Shown here piece by piece: positions 11,227-22,628 of a stretch of DNA of 64,000 bases. The stretch comes from Prorocentrum cordatum. Its lineage: Eukaryota > Sar > Dinophyceae > Prorocentrales > Prorocentraceae. Each line of letters starts with the position of its first letter. Within the stretch, counting starts at the first letter, position 1. The stretch is taken from positions 10,001 to 74,000 of the forward strand of contig CAUYUJ010015497.1 in assembly GCA_963575745.1 (NCBI GenBank), written 5' to 3'. The notes under the pieces are model-generated. The model was not told the origin of the DNA, ran no database searches, and was given only the letters and a program-made list of their open reading frames with translations. The position numbers and the translations under genes were made by a program.

Positions 11227-11430
11227 CTGCTCCGCCCCCAACCCAGGAGGAGGCCCAAGAAGGCATCGAACTCCTTCGCCCCCCCCTCGCGCTTCCTCCA
11301 TCCAGCCACGGCTCGAGCGTCCATTCCCGCGCGATTTGCCGGTGTCGTGCGTTTTTTTTTTGTGCCAGATGATCCGGGATGCTCCTCGATGGCCTTCGCC
11401 GAGAAGAAACACGCACACGTCCGAGCGATG
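11227..11430. repeat. T4-flanking segment, copy 1
   Basis: The block reading TGCCAGATGATCCGGGATGC, then TGGCCTTCGCCGAGA, matches 12640-12860 (GGCTCGATGATCCAGGATGC, then TGGTCCTCGCCGAGA). Both lie downstream of a T4 element, so T4 plus its flank was copied as one larger unit. No gene is recognised in 11430-11900. Confidence 0.65.
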
Positions 11431-11909
11431 CCAAGCCATCGCTCCCTCGCTCCCCGCCCCTCGCTCCGGTGCCCGGACAGACAATGTCCGCGCCGACGGC
11501 GCGAAGACAATCAGGCATGACGGCAACGACACTTGCAAGACACATGTGGCTCCCACCAACCCTCACCCCCAAACCCAAAGTTGTGAAGTGTTCACATTTT
11601 GTCCCCCGCGCGTGGCCTCGCATCCAGCCCCGTCAACTTTGGGTCGGGGGGGGGGCGGGGACCATGGATGTTTGTCCGACGCATCTCGATATCGTGTCAT
11701 CTTGGCGCGATGGGTGTGGACCCTGTCTGTCCGCCCACCGTCGCTCCCCCGGCCCTCGCTCACCCCGCCCGGAGGCCCTCCCGCGGGGGCCCGCCGCGGC
11801 ACTGGGCGAAGCCTCCGAGATCCACCCCCGCGGCGAGGTCCGAGCGGCACGCTGCCTGCCCCAGGGCGGAGCGTGCTTGGGGGGGGGCGGAGGGGAAGGG
11901 CAGGACAGA

Positions 11910-11967
11910 TAGCTTCCTCCTCCTCCTCCTCCTCTTCCTCCTCCTCCTCCTCCTCCTCCTCCTCATC
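11910..11967. repeat. (TCC)n microsatellite
   Basis: About 15 near-perfect TCC triplets followed by CATCAGCATTC. Confidence 0.92.
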
Positions 11968-12039
11968 AGCATTCTCCTCCCAGTCCGAACGCCGAAAGCT
12001 GGGGCCCAGGTCCATCCGGTCCTAACTAGGGCCCGAGTT

Positions 12040-12073
12040 GATGGGGTCGGAGGATCGCGCCGCATCGACGATC
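12040..12073. mobile_element. Lone end of T4 element
   Basis: It reads GATGGGGTCGGAGGATCGCG then CCGCATCGACGATC, matching the left arm of family T4. No partner arm is found before 12500. Confidence 0.7.
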
Positions 12074-12181
12074 TCTGATCCCGGGTCGAGGACTCACAGG
12101 CCCCTCCGCCCCCTCCATATATGAGATCGATCCCAGGGTTACACAGGCACCCCTTGTCAGATGAGATGGAGGGAGGGCGCC

Positions 12182-12283
12182 GACGCCAAAGCCGACGCCA
12201 AAGTCCGGCGCCGTTGACGCCGTTGACGCCGACGTCGACGCCGACGCCGATGCCGACGCCGACGACAACGCCGCCGACGCCGA

Positions 12284-12319
<36 letters not shown>

Positions 12320-12325
12320 AACCAC
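12182..12325. repeat. GAC/GCC-type hexamer array
   Basis: Repeats of GACGCCGACGCC with CCGCCGCCGCC and GACGACGACGAC tracts. The alanine, threonine and aspartate-rich frames are by-products. Confidence 0.85.
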
Positions 12326-12502
12326 CCCACACCCACAGGGGGAGGGGCTGGGGGTGCACCGGCACCCTCCACCACGCCACGCCCACAAGGCCCCGACCAC
12401 AGGGAGTGGGAGGGAGCGATCCCATTAGCGAGGCCTCCCTGTCCTCTTCGAATGCAGGGTCGGCGGCACCAGACGTAAGGCCTTCACAACAAGGTCTGGG
12501 TA

Positions 12503-12635
12503 GATGGGGTCAGAAGATCGCGCTGCATCGACGACCATCGCCGACGTCGGAAATGAATCGGCGACGTCGACGTGAAGCCAAACGGGATCCACATCGAGCC
12601 GCATCGCCGATGCGGAGGGATCCTTCGACCACATC
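12503..12635. mobile_element. TIR element family T4, copy 3 (more diverged)
   Basis: The left end is GATGGGGTCAGAAGATCGCG and the right end is GATCCTTCGACCACATC. The inner arms GCATCGACGACCATCGCC and CGCATCGCCGATGCGG are still inverted. A GGACCCCATT fragment lies just outside. Confidence 0.75.
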
Positions 12636-12639
12636 TGCT

Positions 12640-12860
12640 CGGACCCCATTTGGGAAGCCTGCAATGCCAGCGCCCCATGACTTACCGCGAGGACGGGTGG
12701 CCACGGGGCCAAGCCGGCTCGAGGCGGAACTCGCTCAGCAGGAGGGCCCCCGCTCGGCATCGATCGGACGTTCGTTCCCGTGCACTTTTGGACTTCGTGC
12801 GTTTACTTTGTGGCTCGATGATCCAGGATGCTCCCTCCATGGTCCTCGCCGAGAGAAGAT
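12640..12860. repeat. T4-flanking segment, copy 2
   Basis: Homologous to 11227-11430, including GTTCCCGTGC then TTCGTGCGTTTACTTTGTGG then CTCGATGATCCAGGATGC. Confidence 0.65.
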
Positions 12861-12861
12861 G

Positions 12862-13003
12862 ATGGGCTTGTTTTCCACCACCACCACCATGTGTTGGAGG
12901 GGGGAAGGAGGTGCAGGATGAGGAGGAGGAGGAAGAAGAAGAGGGGGAGGCGGACCCCCTCCCCCCTCCAACTTGTGGTGGTGGTGGTGGAAATCAGGCC
13001 CAT
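12862..13003. mobile_element. TIR element family T8 (142 bp)
   Basis: The left arm ATGGGCTTGTTTTCCACCAC continues through a CACCACCACC run to GTTGGAGGGGGG. The right arm, on the other strand, reads ATGGGCCTGATTTCCACCAC, then a CACCACCACC run, then AGTTGGAGGGGGG. The arms are about 45 bp with few mismatches. The middle is GGA-rich. Confidence 0.8.
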
Positions 13004-13754
13004 ACAAAAAATACGCAGGTTCGAGCTATGCCACGCGCGCCAGGCAGGCCATTGGGGCGCCGGGAGAAGGCTCCGAGGAGGCGAGGAGGCGGGGAGGAGG
13101 AGCGACGCTGGCCAGCAAAGGAAGCGCGGACAAGGCGATCCAGGAAGGGGCAGCAAGAACAGGCAGCAGAGGGCAAGAGATGAGCACCGCTGCCGAATGG
13201 CAGGGCTATCCCCAGCACGCACTTGAAGCACGGATCCACGTTGATGGCGATGGCATGCGCGTCCGACCGCTCAGCTGGCAACCCGTCTCGCGGCCCCAGC
13301 CTGGTTTCGGCCCCGGGCAGAAGCCAAGTGAGCAGAGGAGGCGGGCAACTCTTACCCCCCTCTCTCTGAAGCCGCCCTCGCACGGCCCGACCCCGTTGGC
13401 CCCTCCGGGCAGGCTGCTGGTGGCGAGCCCGCGCAGGCCCCAGCAGTCGGTGCGGGGTGAACCGCCCGTGGCGGATCGTCGTGGCAGGACTCACGCGCGA
13501 CGTCGCAGAGTAGTGCCATGGAGAGGGGGTCTCCGCGACGTGGAATCGAGCCCTGGGGCCGAGTTCGGGGGCGACGCCCACTCCGGAAGTGGATTCGAGG
13601 CGTTCTGCTCTGGCTCAGCCCAGGTGTCTTCGCTCATGACCGGGGGGGCTGTCGTCAGGTGACGCTCGGGCCCTTCCCGCACAGTCTCCCCCCCACGCAG
13701 GGGGCTTGCGAGCGGGGTGGCGCGCGCCCTGCGAGGGGCTCATGGAGGAGAAGG

Positions 13755-13935
13755 AGCCGGCGGACCCCCTGCTCTTCCTCGTCCTCCTCCGAATCGTCCT
13801 CGGCCCCCTCGTCATCCTTCTCCTCCTCGTCCCGCAGCTCCACCTTCTCTCCCTCCGTCTTCTCCTGCTCCTCCTCAGCCTCCGCTCTTCTTCCTCCTCT
13901 TCCTCCTCGTCCTCCTCCTCGTCGTCCTCCTCCTG
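13755..13935. repeat. (TCC)n pyrimidine tract
   Basis: Imperfect TCC, CTC and TCG triplets ending at TCCTCCTGTTAATTAAG. The interval 13010-13750 has no recognised repeat family; a short exon-like stretch on the minus strand near 13210-13285 is discussed in the findings. Confidence 0.88.
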
Positions 13936-14084
13936 TTAATTAAGTGCTCACTCTGAAAAAAATGCGAACTGTTGATTCCCCCCATTTTCTTATTGTAGTG
14001 GCCCTGCTGGGGGCTCGCACCCGGTTTTTTCCACGGAACAGCTTGGGTCTCGGAATTTGGTTGCTGGCCCTTGGTTTACTACAA

Positions 14085-14295
14085 CAGCGGCTTCCGCCTG
14101 ATACCCACTCACAATTCATTCAAAACTGCGCTCTCGCGGGACTTCCACTCAATGTATGCAGGAATCGCGCCCTCGCGTGGGACTTCCCAAGGTATTGAAA
14201 CGCCGCGCCATCGACACTCAATAATCACGCTCTCGCTCGGGAGTTCCCCACGCGTTACGTGGAAATTGTGCTATCGCTCGACACTTCCTCGCGAC
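14085..14295. repeat. Degenerate tandem repeat, about 60-bp unit
   Basis: Three to four related units contain CGCTCTCGCGGGACTTCC, CGCCCTCGCGTGGGACTTCC or CGCTCTCGCTCGGGAGTTCC. They are similar in style to the arrays at 16565 and 57660, but not clearly the same family. Confidence 0.55.
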
Positions 14296-14659
14296 GCCTC
14301 AGCGACCCGCCCGCTCGACCCGGCCGTCTGGGCCCGCTCGCCCGACCCTCCCGTCAGCCTCCGCCCGCCCGACCCGCCCGTTTGGCTCTGCCGCGTGTTC
14401 TCCTGCTCCCACCCCCCCCCTCCTGCCAATCTCTCTCGCGCCCCATCCGTCTCCCCCCCCTTGTCCCTTCCCCACTCCTTCCCTATCTCTGTTTTCTGGG
14501 CGGCGCCAACTACACATGGCAGGTAAGGAAGATACACCCCCAAGGGAGGCACGATTGAAAACGAAGAGGGCGGGTATCGAGGGCTTGGGGCATACATACT
14601 GAATGGCACGGAGGCAGATCAGAGCGAGCGTCTTAAACTGATTGTTGATGTTCCTCCTT

Positions 14660-14799
14660 CCCATCACCACCATCATCATCACCACCATCATCACCATCAT
14701 CACCATCATCGTCATCATCATCAACAGAAGCATCATCATCATCATCATCACCATCACCATCACCATTACCATCATCATCATCGTAATCACCACCATTAC

Positions 14800-14831
<32 letters not shown>

Positions 14832-14845
14832 CCACCACCACCACC

Positions 14846-14927
<82 letters not shown>

Positions 14928-15106
14928 ACAGAAGCATCATCATCATCATAATCATAATAATAATCATCATCATCATCAGCAGCAACAGCAGCATCACCAT
15001 CATCCTCAGCAGCAACATCGTTCTTAATCGCCATCGTCTTCGTCATCATCACCACTATCATCTTCCTATTAATCATCATCAAACTAATCATCATCATCAT
15101 CATCAG

Positions 15107-15147
<41 letters not shown>

Positions 15148-15285
15148 CCATTACCATCACCCTCGCCACCACCGCCGCCAACTACCATCGCCATCGCCAT
15201 CGCCCCAACCATCACCATCACCATCATCATCAACATCACCACCACCATCATCATCAACATCATCGTCATCATCAACATCATCATG
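14660..15285. repeat. (ATC)n microsatellite
   Basis: Long runs of CAT/ATC triplets with CAC and CAG variants. All six frames give single-residue or two-residue polymers. Confidence 0.97.
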
Positions 15286-15294
15286 ATATTCCTC

Positions 15295-16165
15295 CAATCG
15301 TTCCTCCTCCTCCTCCTCCTCCTCCTCCTCCTCCCCCTCCTCATCCTCCCTCGTAACTCGTTGTCCCCTTATTATTGTTCCTCCTCCTCGAACTCATCTT
15401 CGACTCCTCCTCCTCCTCCTCCTACTCCTCCTCCTCCTCCTCCTCCTCATCCTCCTCCACCTCCTCCTCCTCATCATCATCATCATCATCATCCCCACCT
15501 CATTTCCTCCTCCTCCTCCTTCTCCTCCTCGAAACTCGTCATCATCCTGTTCCCCACTGCCGTTGCCTCTCCTCCTCCTCCTCCTCCTCCTCCTCCTCCT
15601 CCCTCCTCCTCCTCCTCCTCCTCCTCTCCTCCTCCTCCTCCTCCTCCTCCTCCTCTCCTCCTCCTCCTCTTCTCCTCCTCCGACTCTCTCTCTTCTCCTC
15701 CTCCTCTCCTCTCCTCCTCTTGGTCCTCCTCCTCCTCCTCCTCCTCCTCCTCCGTTATCCCGGTATGATTGCTCCTCCTCCTCTTCTTCCTCCTCCTCCT
15801 TCTCCTCCTCCACCTCATCTCCTCCTCCCTCTGCCTCCTCCTCCTCCTCCTCCTCCCCCTCGTCCCTGATCCCTCCTCCCTCCTCCCTCCTCCCCAGGCC
15901 CCAGGGGAGGTGGCCAGGCTGCCGGAGGACGCCGATGCGCCCCTCGAGGCCGGCCCCACTGTGCCCTCTCCCCCTCCTCCTCCTCCTCCTCCTCCTCCTC
16001 CTCCACTCTCCTCTCCTCCTCCTCCTCCTCCTCCTCCTCCTCCTCCTCCTCCTCCTCCTTCATCTCCTCCTCCTCCTCCTCATCATCATCATTATCCTCC
16101 TTCATCTCCTCCTCCTCCTCCTCCTTCATCTCCTCCTCCTCCTCCTCCTCCTCCACTACCACCAC
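15295..16165. repeat. (TCC)n microsatellite
   Basis: About 870 bp of TCC triplets with ATC patches. A short unique insert lies near 15893-15960 (CCCAGGGGAGGTGGCCAGGC). Confidence 0.96.
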
Positions 16166-16439
16166 CTGTGGAGCTCACAGACGAGCAAAAGGCTCGGATT
16201 TAGAAGAATCGCGAAGCTGCCAGAGCATTGCGCCATAAGCGCCGTGCCCCGTGGTCCTTCACATCCATATTATGGCCTAAAAGTTAGAATTCAATGTGCG
16301 TGACTTCACCCAGCGTGTACATTTTCTCCTGGCCGTGTTTTTTTCCGCAAGTTTGCAGAGTTGTGAGCACGCATTGACTGCCATGCCACCGTTTGCATTA
16401 CCACCACCTCCATCCTCCCTCCTATCTCCTCCCCCCTCC

Positions 16440-17135
16440 CTCCTCCCTCCATTCCTTTTCCTTATAATCATTTCTCCCTGTCGCACCCCGAAGCCAATTT
16501 TTAGGGCGGGCCAGGCGTTTCGCCTGAGACGTCTTCACCATTTATGACTCTCTTTAAACTTGACAACAGTTTCGCACATGGAGGGCGGGTGGTTTTCAAA
16601 ATGTGGCTTTCGCCTTAGCGCCGTGCAAATACGTTTCAAACATTTACACGAGTTTCACGGATTGAGGGCGGGCCGTTTTCAAAACGCGGCTCTCGCTTGC
16701 GCCGCGCACATTCGTTTTTACCATTTGCAAGAGTTTCACGGATCGAGGGCGGGTGGTTTTCAACGTGGCTCTCGCCTTAACCCCGCGCACATTCGGTTTC
16801 AAAATTTCCAAGAGTTTCACGGGCGGGTGGTTTCACGGACCCCCATGATCAGCATACCCAACATGATGTTTCCGAAAAGATTAAGGATTATGAGGGCGCA
16901 ACAATTACGTTGATTCGCTGTGTTGAAGTCTCAGGAATAGTATTCTGGCACGGTTCAAGAACGTCAAGGCACAACAGTCAGGTTGCTGCATGGCGTTGCA
17001 CTCCCGAGAACATTGTTGTGGCATGGCTCAGGGTTTTGTAACGGTTGTCTTCCAACTAGGCAACTCCCCCAGTGATGATGAACCGTTGTAGGGGCCTGTG
17101 AAGAGGGAGCTCGGAGGGCGGGTTTATTACACTGG
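16440..17135 (+). repeat. Dispersed 700-bp element, copy 1
   Basis: Bounded on both sides by TCC-rich DNA. It starts at TTCTCCCTGTCGCACCCC. It then carries three and a half tandem units of about 85 bp (16565-16840) with GAGGGCGGGTGGTTTTCAAA, TGGCTCTCGCCTTA and CGCGCACATTCG. A unique tail follows with TTGTTGTGGCATGGCTCAGG and ACGGTTGTCTTCC. The same order of blocks recurs at 57535-58262. Confidence 0.83.
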
Positions 17136-17139
17136 TCCT

Positions 17140-18435
17140 TCCTCCCCCTCCTCCTCCTCCTCCTTCTCCTCCTCCTACTTCTTCTCTTCGTCCTCCTCTT
17201 CCTCCTCCTCCTCCTCCTCATCCTCCTCCTCCTACTCCTCCGTCTCCTCCCCCCCCCTCATCCTTCTCCTTCTTCCTCTCCTGCTCCTACTCCTCCTCCT
17301 CTTCTTCCTCCTCCTCCTCCTCCCTCCTCCCCCTCCTCCTCCTCGCTCCTGCTCCTCCTCCTCCTCCTCCTCCTCCTGCATTTCCTCCTCCTCCTCTTCT
17401 TCCTCCTCCACCTCCGCCTCCTCCTCCCACCCCTCCTCCAAATCCTCCTCCTCCTCCTCATCCTCCAATCCTCCGCCCCGCGTTCCTTCCTCCTTCCGCC
17501 CCTCCTGCCCCCATCCCTTTCCCCCTCCTCCTCCTTCCTCCTCCTCCTCCTCTCCTCCTCCTCCTCCTCCTCCTCCCCTCCTCCTCTCCTCCTCCTCTTC
17601 CTCTCCTCCTCCTCCTCCTCCTCCTCCTCCTCCTCCTCCTCATCATCATCATCCTCCTCCCTCCCCCTCCTCCTCCTCCTCCTCCTCCTCCTCCTCCTTC
17701 TCCTCCTCCTCCTCCTCCTCCTCCTTCTGCTCCTTCCTGCTCCTCCTCTCTCCTCCTCCTCCTCCTCTCCTCTCTTCCTCTCCTCCTCCTCCTCCTCTTC
17801 CTTCTCCTCCTCCATGCCCATGTTCCACAACCGGATCGATAGGGAGGAGAGGGAGGATGGAGAGACAGGAGAAGAGGATAGGACTCCTCATCCTCCCTCT
17901 CCCCCGTGCTACATGTGGTAGTGGTGGAAACTTTGCCCGGTCACCTTCTCCTCCTCCTCCTCCTTCCTCCTCCTCCTCCTCCTCCTCCCCATCCTCCTCC
18001 CCCATCCTCCCTCCCACATCCTCCTCCGCCTCCTTCTCCTCCTCCTCCTCCTCATCCTCCTCCTCCGCCTCCTCCTTGGGGACAGGGGCCGTGGGGGAGA
18101 GGCTCGCCAGGATGAGCGGCAGCAGCCAGCGGCCCCAGCCCGTCGCCGGCGCCATGGGCCCCCCAGCCCGCCGGGCGCCGTGGCGCGCAGCTGGCCACAC
18201 CCCCGCCCCAGAGGGATGCTGGCGAGCGTGCGGGGCGGGAGCGAGGGACCGACAAATCAGATGCCCGCACGGCCTCCAAAACCGAGCCGCGTGTCCGCAC
18301 CGGCGCCCCCTCCTCCTCCTCCACCTCCCCCTCCCTCCTCCTCCTCCTCCTCTCTTCCTCCTCCTCCTCCAACTCTTCCTCCTCCTCCTCCTCCTCCTCC
18401 TCCTCCTCCTGCTCCTCCTCCTCCTGGCGAGCGAG
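17140..18435. repeat. (TCC)n microsatellite block with unique inserts
   Basis: TCC triplets occupy 17140-17820, 17945-18085 and 18300-18435. Unique or GC-rich inserts lie between (17820-17945 and 18085-18300). The serine-proline-leucine frames, up to 586 codons, are by-products. No gene is recognised in 18435-18885. Confidence 0.93.
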
Positions 18436-18887
18436 CGGGGTATCAGGAGGGGGAAAGCCAGCCTCCTTCGCCTATTGTTCTCCCTCGCCTCTTCCTCCTC
18501 ATGCCTTCGGAATTCGTGGTGGGCCTGGGCCACGCTCTCCGTTGCAGAGCAGCCAGATGGTGAGTTTAGCGCTTGGAAGCGACGTCTGTCTAGGGTCTCA
18601 CCAGCCGCCGCGAGCAGGAGCGAGGGATGCAACGATAGACAGAGCGAGGGATGCTGGCTCCCTCGCTCTGTCTCTCGTTGCCCTTTTTGGTTGTCGGGTC
18701 ATCGCTCGTCTCTCTGGCGGCCGCTCGGGAAGAGCCCTGGGCACCTCCCAGAGGCCCTCAGCGAGGCGCAGCAGGCTGGGAAGAGCGTCCCCCGAGGCTG
18801 CCGCGGGGGTTGCAAACGGCGGCGCCCGCACCCTAAACAGCTCGAGCGTCGATCCTAAAATTTCCTGTCCTTGCCCTTCGCCTTAAA

Positions 18888-18955
18888 TCGGGCATGTCCC
18901 TCTACAGGAGGAATATTCAAACAGAGTCTGTTATGTTGGACTATGTTTGAATATG
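18888..18955. mobile_element. T1 element, truncated copy b
   Basis: The left end TCGGGCATGTCCCTCTACAG is followed by GGAGGAATATTC and ACTATGTTTGAATATGC, which match T1 interiors. No right end is present. Confidence 0.7.
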
Positions 18956-19129
18956 CTTTGGCTAGAGCGCGTTTCTCTATGTTCGGCGATGACGGGCGTC
19001 ATGGGTAGGGAGGGCGGGGGGGTATGACGTAACACCCTTCCCCGCCGTTGTGTGGGTCTAGCACGACAACCGCGCCCGCGCGCACGACGCGACGAGCGAC
19101 GAGCGACAACGGCGACGCGAGCAGCATGT

Positions 19130-19445
19130 AGGTGGCGGTCTGCCCCACTGCGCCTGTGTACACCACAGCGCTCGCGTGGACCACAGCGCGCGTGTACTCC
19201 ACAACGCCTGCGTACACCGCAACAACCGTGTGCAACGCAGCGCCTGTGTACACAACAATGCTTGCGTACACTACAGCGCCGGTGTACATGTGTACACCGC
19301 AACAACCATGTGCAGCACAGCGCCTGTGTACACCACAATGCTTGCGTGCACCGCAACGCCTGTGCGCACCACGTCGCCTGTCTACACCACAGCATCCGTG
19401 TGCAACGCAGCGCTGGTGTACACCACAACGCCTGCGTGCATAGGA
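19130..19445 (+). repeat. Degenerate GTGTACACCACAACGCC array, forward
   Basis: Units of about 20-25 bp such as GTGTACACCACAGCGCTCG and GCGTGCACCGCAACGCC. The same family appears inverted at 19855-20100. Confidence 0.85.
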
Positions 19446-19854
19446 CAGGTAGAAGGGGCATGTACATGAGGATCTGCTGCGGACAACTAAACGCCACGCT
19501 GGGAAACTGTTCTTCCCCCCTCTTTCACCTCCACCTCTTCCTCCTCCTCCACCTCCTCCTCCTTACCCCCTGTCGTGCGGGTTGGCACAACAGCGCACGT
19601 GCGCATCTCAGCGTGCACCGCAGAATGGTCGATTGAATCGGTCCACGTGGTTCTCGGACGGCCAACTTAGCTGGAACCTATTGGACGTAGATATGAGTTC
19701 GGGTGACGCGGGCGGACTCGGGATGACTCGTAGATCCCAACGGCGCTCAGGATTCCTTTCAATCGTTTTGTTTTGTGTGGAATCCACACAGCTCCATTTT
19801 GTCATAAGGATTCCTTCCAACGTTCTATATATATATATATAAGAATAGTGATGT

Positions 19855-20100
19855 GTTGCACACCCTTGTTGTGGTGCGCGCAGGCGCCGTGGTGCACACA
19901 GGCACTGCAATGCACGCAGGCATTGTGGTGTACACGGGTGTTGCGTTGCACACGGCTGAAATGTTGTTTACGCAAGAGCTGTTGCGCCTGCAGGCACGGT
20001 GGCACAAACTGACGCTGTGTTGCACGCGGCTGCTGTGCTGTACGTAGGCGGTGTGGTGTACACAGGCGCTGTGTTGCACGCGAGCGCTGTGGTGCAGATC
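19855..20100 (-). repeat. Degenerate GTGTACACCACAACGCC array, reverse
   Basis: Units read GTGGTGTACACAGGCGCTG and GTTGCACGCGGCTGCTG, the inverse of the array at 19130-19445. About 410 bp of non-repetitive DNA with a short (TA)n separates the two arms. Confidence 0.83.
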
Positions 20101-20344
20101 CCCACCTACAGGCTGGTGCCACCCGTCCTCCGTCATACCTAGGCATTCCCGGACGCCGCTGGCGCGAAACGTGACGTCATCGACCCCCTCCACCCCCCCC
20201 AAATGATTGCCGTCACTGGCCCGGAATATTACCCTCGCGACATACCCAGCCTCTGCGCAATGCGGGGCATGAGTAGATTGTGCGACTTTATACAGGGGGA
20301 TGACTAGACATGGACGTGTGTATTTCTACGACCAGCATTTGGGA

Positions 20345-21537
20345 GGTCCCATTTGAGTTATCCGCGGGGCCCCACTATGCTGGCCCCCCCAGCAAGCCTC
20401 CAAAGTGGCAACAATTTCACAGATCGCAGCCCACCAAGGATGGCGAAATCCCATTTGAATATGTGTGGCACGTCGCTACGCTGGACCCCCAGCCGCCCTC
20501 GAAAGTGGCGACAGTTTCACAGATCGCAGCCCCCCAGGTATGGCGAGGTCCCATGTGAGTATGCGTAGGACGTCACTATGCTGACCCCCCTAGCAGGCCT
20601 CGAAAGTGGCGGCAGTTTCACAGATCGCAGCCCCCCAGGGACGGCGAGGTCCCATTTGAAACTGCGCAGGACGTCACTGTGCTGGACCCCCCAGCAGGCC
20701 TCGAATGTAGCGACAATTTCGCAGATCGCAGCCCCCTGGGATGGCGAGGTCCCATTTGAATCTGCTTAACACGTCACTGTGCTGGAACCCCCAGCAGGCC
20801 TCGAAAGTGGCGACCATTTCACACATCGCAGCCCCCCGAGGTAGCAAGGTCTAATATGAGTCTGCGAAGGACTTTGCTTTGCTGGACCCTCACAGCAGGC
20901 CTTGAAAGTGGCGACAATTTCACAGATCGCAGCCCCCCAGGGATGGCGAGGTCCCATTTGAATCTGCGTAACACGTCTCTGTGCTGGACCCCCAGAAGGC
21001 CTCGAAAGTGGCGGCAGTTTCACAGATCGCAGCCCCCCAGGTATGGCGAGGTCCCATGTGAGTATGCGTAGGACGTCACTATGCTGGCCCCCCTAGCAGG
21101 CCTCGAAAGTGGCGGCAGTTTCACAGATCGCAGCCCCCCAGGGACGGCGAGGTCCCATTTGAAACTGTGCAGGACGTCACTGTGCTGGACCCCCCAGCAG
21201 GCCTCGAAAGTGGCGACAATTTCACAGATCGCAGCCCCCCAGGGATGGCGAGGTCCCATTTGAATCTGCGTAACACGTCTCTGTGCTGGACCCCCAGCAT
21301 CCCACGCAAGTGGCGACAATTTCACGGATCGCTGCCCCCAGGGATGGCGAGGTCCTATTTGAATTTGCGTAGGACGTCACTGTGCTGCCCCCCCCAGCAG
21401 GCCTCGAAAGTGGCGACAATTTCACAGATCGCAGCCCCCCAGGGATGACGAGGTCTCATTTGAATCTGCGTAGGACGTCGCTAGGCTGCCCCCCCCCAGC
21501 ATCCCTCGAAAGAGGCGACAGTTTCACAGATCGCAGC
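20345..21537. repeat. Tandem array of a 105-bp unit, 11-12 copies
   Basis: The unit contains GGCGAGGTCCCATTTGAATC, GGACGTCACTGTGCTGGACC, CAGCAGGCCTCGAAAGTGGC and TTTCACAGATCGCAGCCCCC. Copies differ by scattered substitutions and small indels. Higher similarity between copies four units apart (for example 20520-20640 and 21010-21130) suggests block duplication. Confidence 0.94.
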
Positions 21538-21709
21538 CTGCCGAACCCCGAGGCAAGACGGGCAGGAGGCAGGAGGGAGGCGGGAGAAGGACGCGACCAC
21601 ACTCCTCCATTCAAAACGAATACCCAACCAAAGAGGGCTGGGAAAAGACATGCTCTAGCCGCGTCCGCGCGCACGACGACGATGAGCGACGAGCGACGAG
21701 CGACGAGCC

Positions 21710-21719
21710 ACGACGAGCC

Positions 21720-21802
<83 letters not shown>

Positions 21803-21805
21803 TGC
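21710..21805. repeat. (ACG)n microsatellite
   Basis: About 28 GAC/ACG triplets preceded by diverged GAGCGACGAGC copies. Confidence 0.95.
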
Positions 21806-21974
21806 GGACCAGGCTCCTATGCGGATTCCTACGCGGACACCTACGCGGATCCCAGTGCGCACGGCGGCAGTACCCGGAGCGCACTGGGGGGGGGAGCGTT
21901 ACCTCATAGGGGGGGGCGGGGGAGCGGTGGCCATGACGCCCGTCACGCCCCAAGCAATAAAGAAACGGGCTCCT

Positions 21975-22029
21975 AGTTGTATTTTTCGTCCAAAATCAGC
22001 CCGTCCGCCTTTAGGAGGACATGCCCGAC
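21975..22029. mobile_element. T1 element, right end only
   Basis: Ends with CTTTAGGAGGACATGCCCGA then C, matching the T1 right terminus. No left end is recognised upstream. Confidence 0.6.
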
Positions 22030-22224
22030 CTAACCTTCGTCCTCCCACGCGGGGCGTGGCGACCCCAATTCCTAAGACGAAGCCAGGATGAGGATAACAT
22101 CGGGTGAGGATAAGTCGAGGATCTCCGAGATCCAGCGGCTCCGGAGGACGTCTCGGGCGCCGCAGCCTTCTCAGAGCGTCCCGGAACGCTCCAAGCGCGT
22201 TCCGGAATGCTCTGGTCGGGGGCG

Positions 22225-22285
22225 CGCAAACATGGATTAGCGATCCATGGATTTGGCGCGCGGTCGCCAAATCCATGGATCCGGG
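22225..22285. repeat. Palindrome with GATCCATGGATTTGG arms
   Basis: GATCCATGGATTTGGCGCGC faces GCCAAATCCATGGATC, giving a near-perfect hairpin. Nearby GAGCGT/ACGCTC palindromes (about 22170-22215) resemble those at 51450-51500. Confidence 0.75.
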
Positions 22286-22628
22286 GAGATGCCCTCCCCA
22301 ACATGCGGCCGGTGCCGCCTCGCTCGGCGGCGGCAATCTGCGGTTCCCCATGGCATCGGGACCCGTCGCTGATCCACGCCCCCTTGAGCCATGTTTGCGA
22401 TCGCCGGATCTTGAACGGATGTCTCCTCGTCCTGGCCCCGTCCGACAAGATCCCCCGCTCCAGCGGGGCTTTCGGCTGGACGGGGCACTCGGGGCCCAAC
22501 CCGGGGATCCGCGATAGAGGGTGGGCGCCCCTCCGCGCCAGGAGCGCGTCGGGGTGGCACTCCCGAGGGCTTCCTGTCTCTCCTGGGCGGCCTGAGGTTT
22601 GAGGGTGGAGCTCGGGGAGTAGGGTTAA

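Noticed and set aside
10702-11559. A 285-codon minus-strand frame
   Set aside because: It crosses T2 and T4 elements, which recur elsewhere in either orientation, and has no domain.
15283-18858. Long serine/proline/leucine-rich frames up to 586 codons
   Set aside because: They are translations of (TCC)n and (ATC)n microsatellites with no unique domain.
20345-21537. A possible CRISPR array from evenly spaced repeats
   Set aside because: The 105-bp units are contiguous and diverged along their whole length, with no unique spacers; the setting is eukaryotic.
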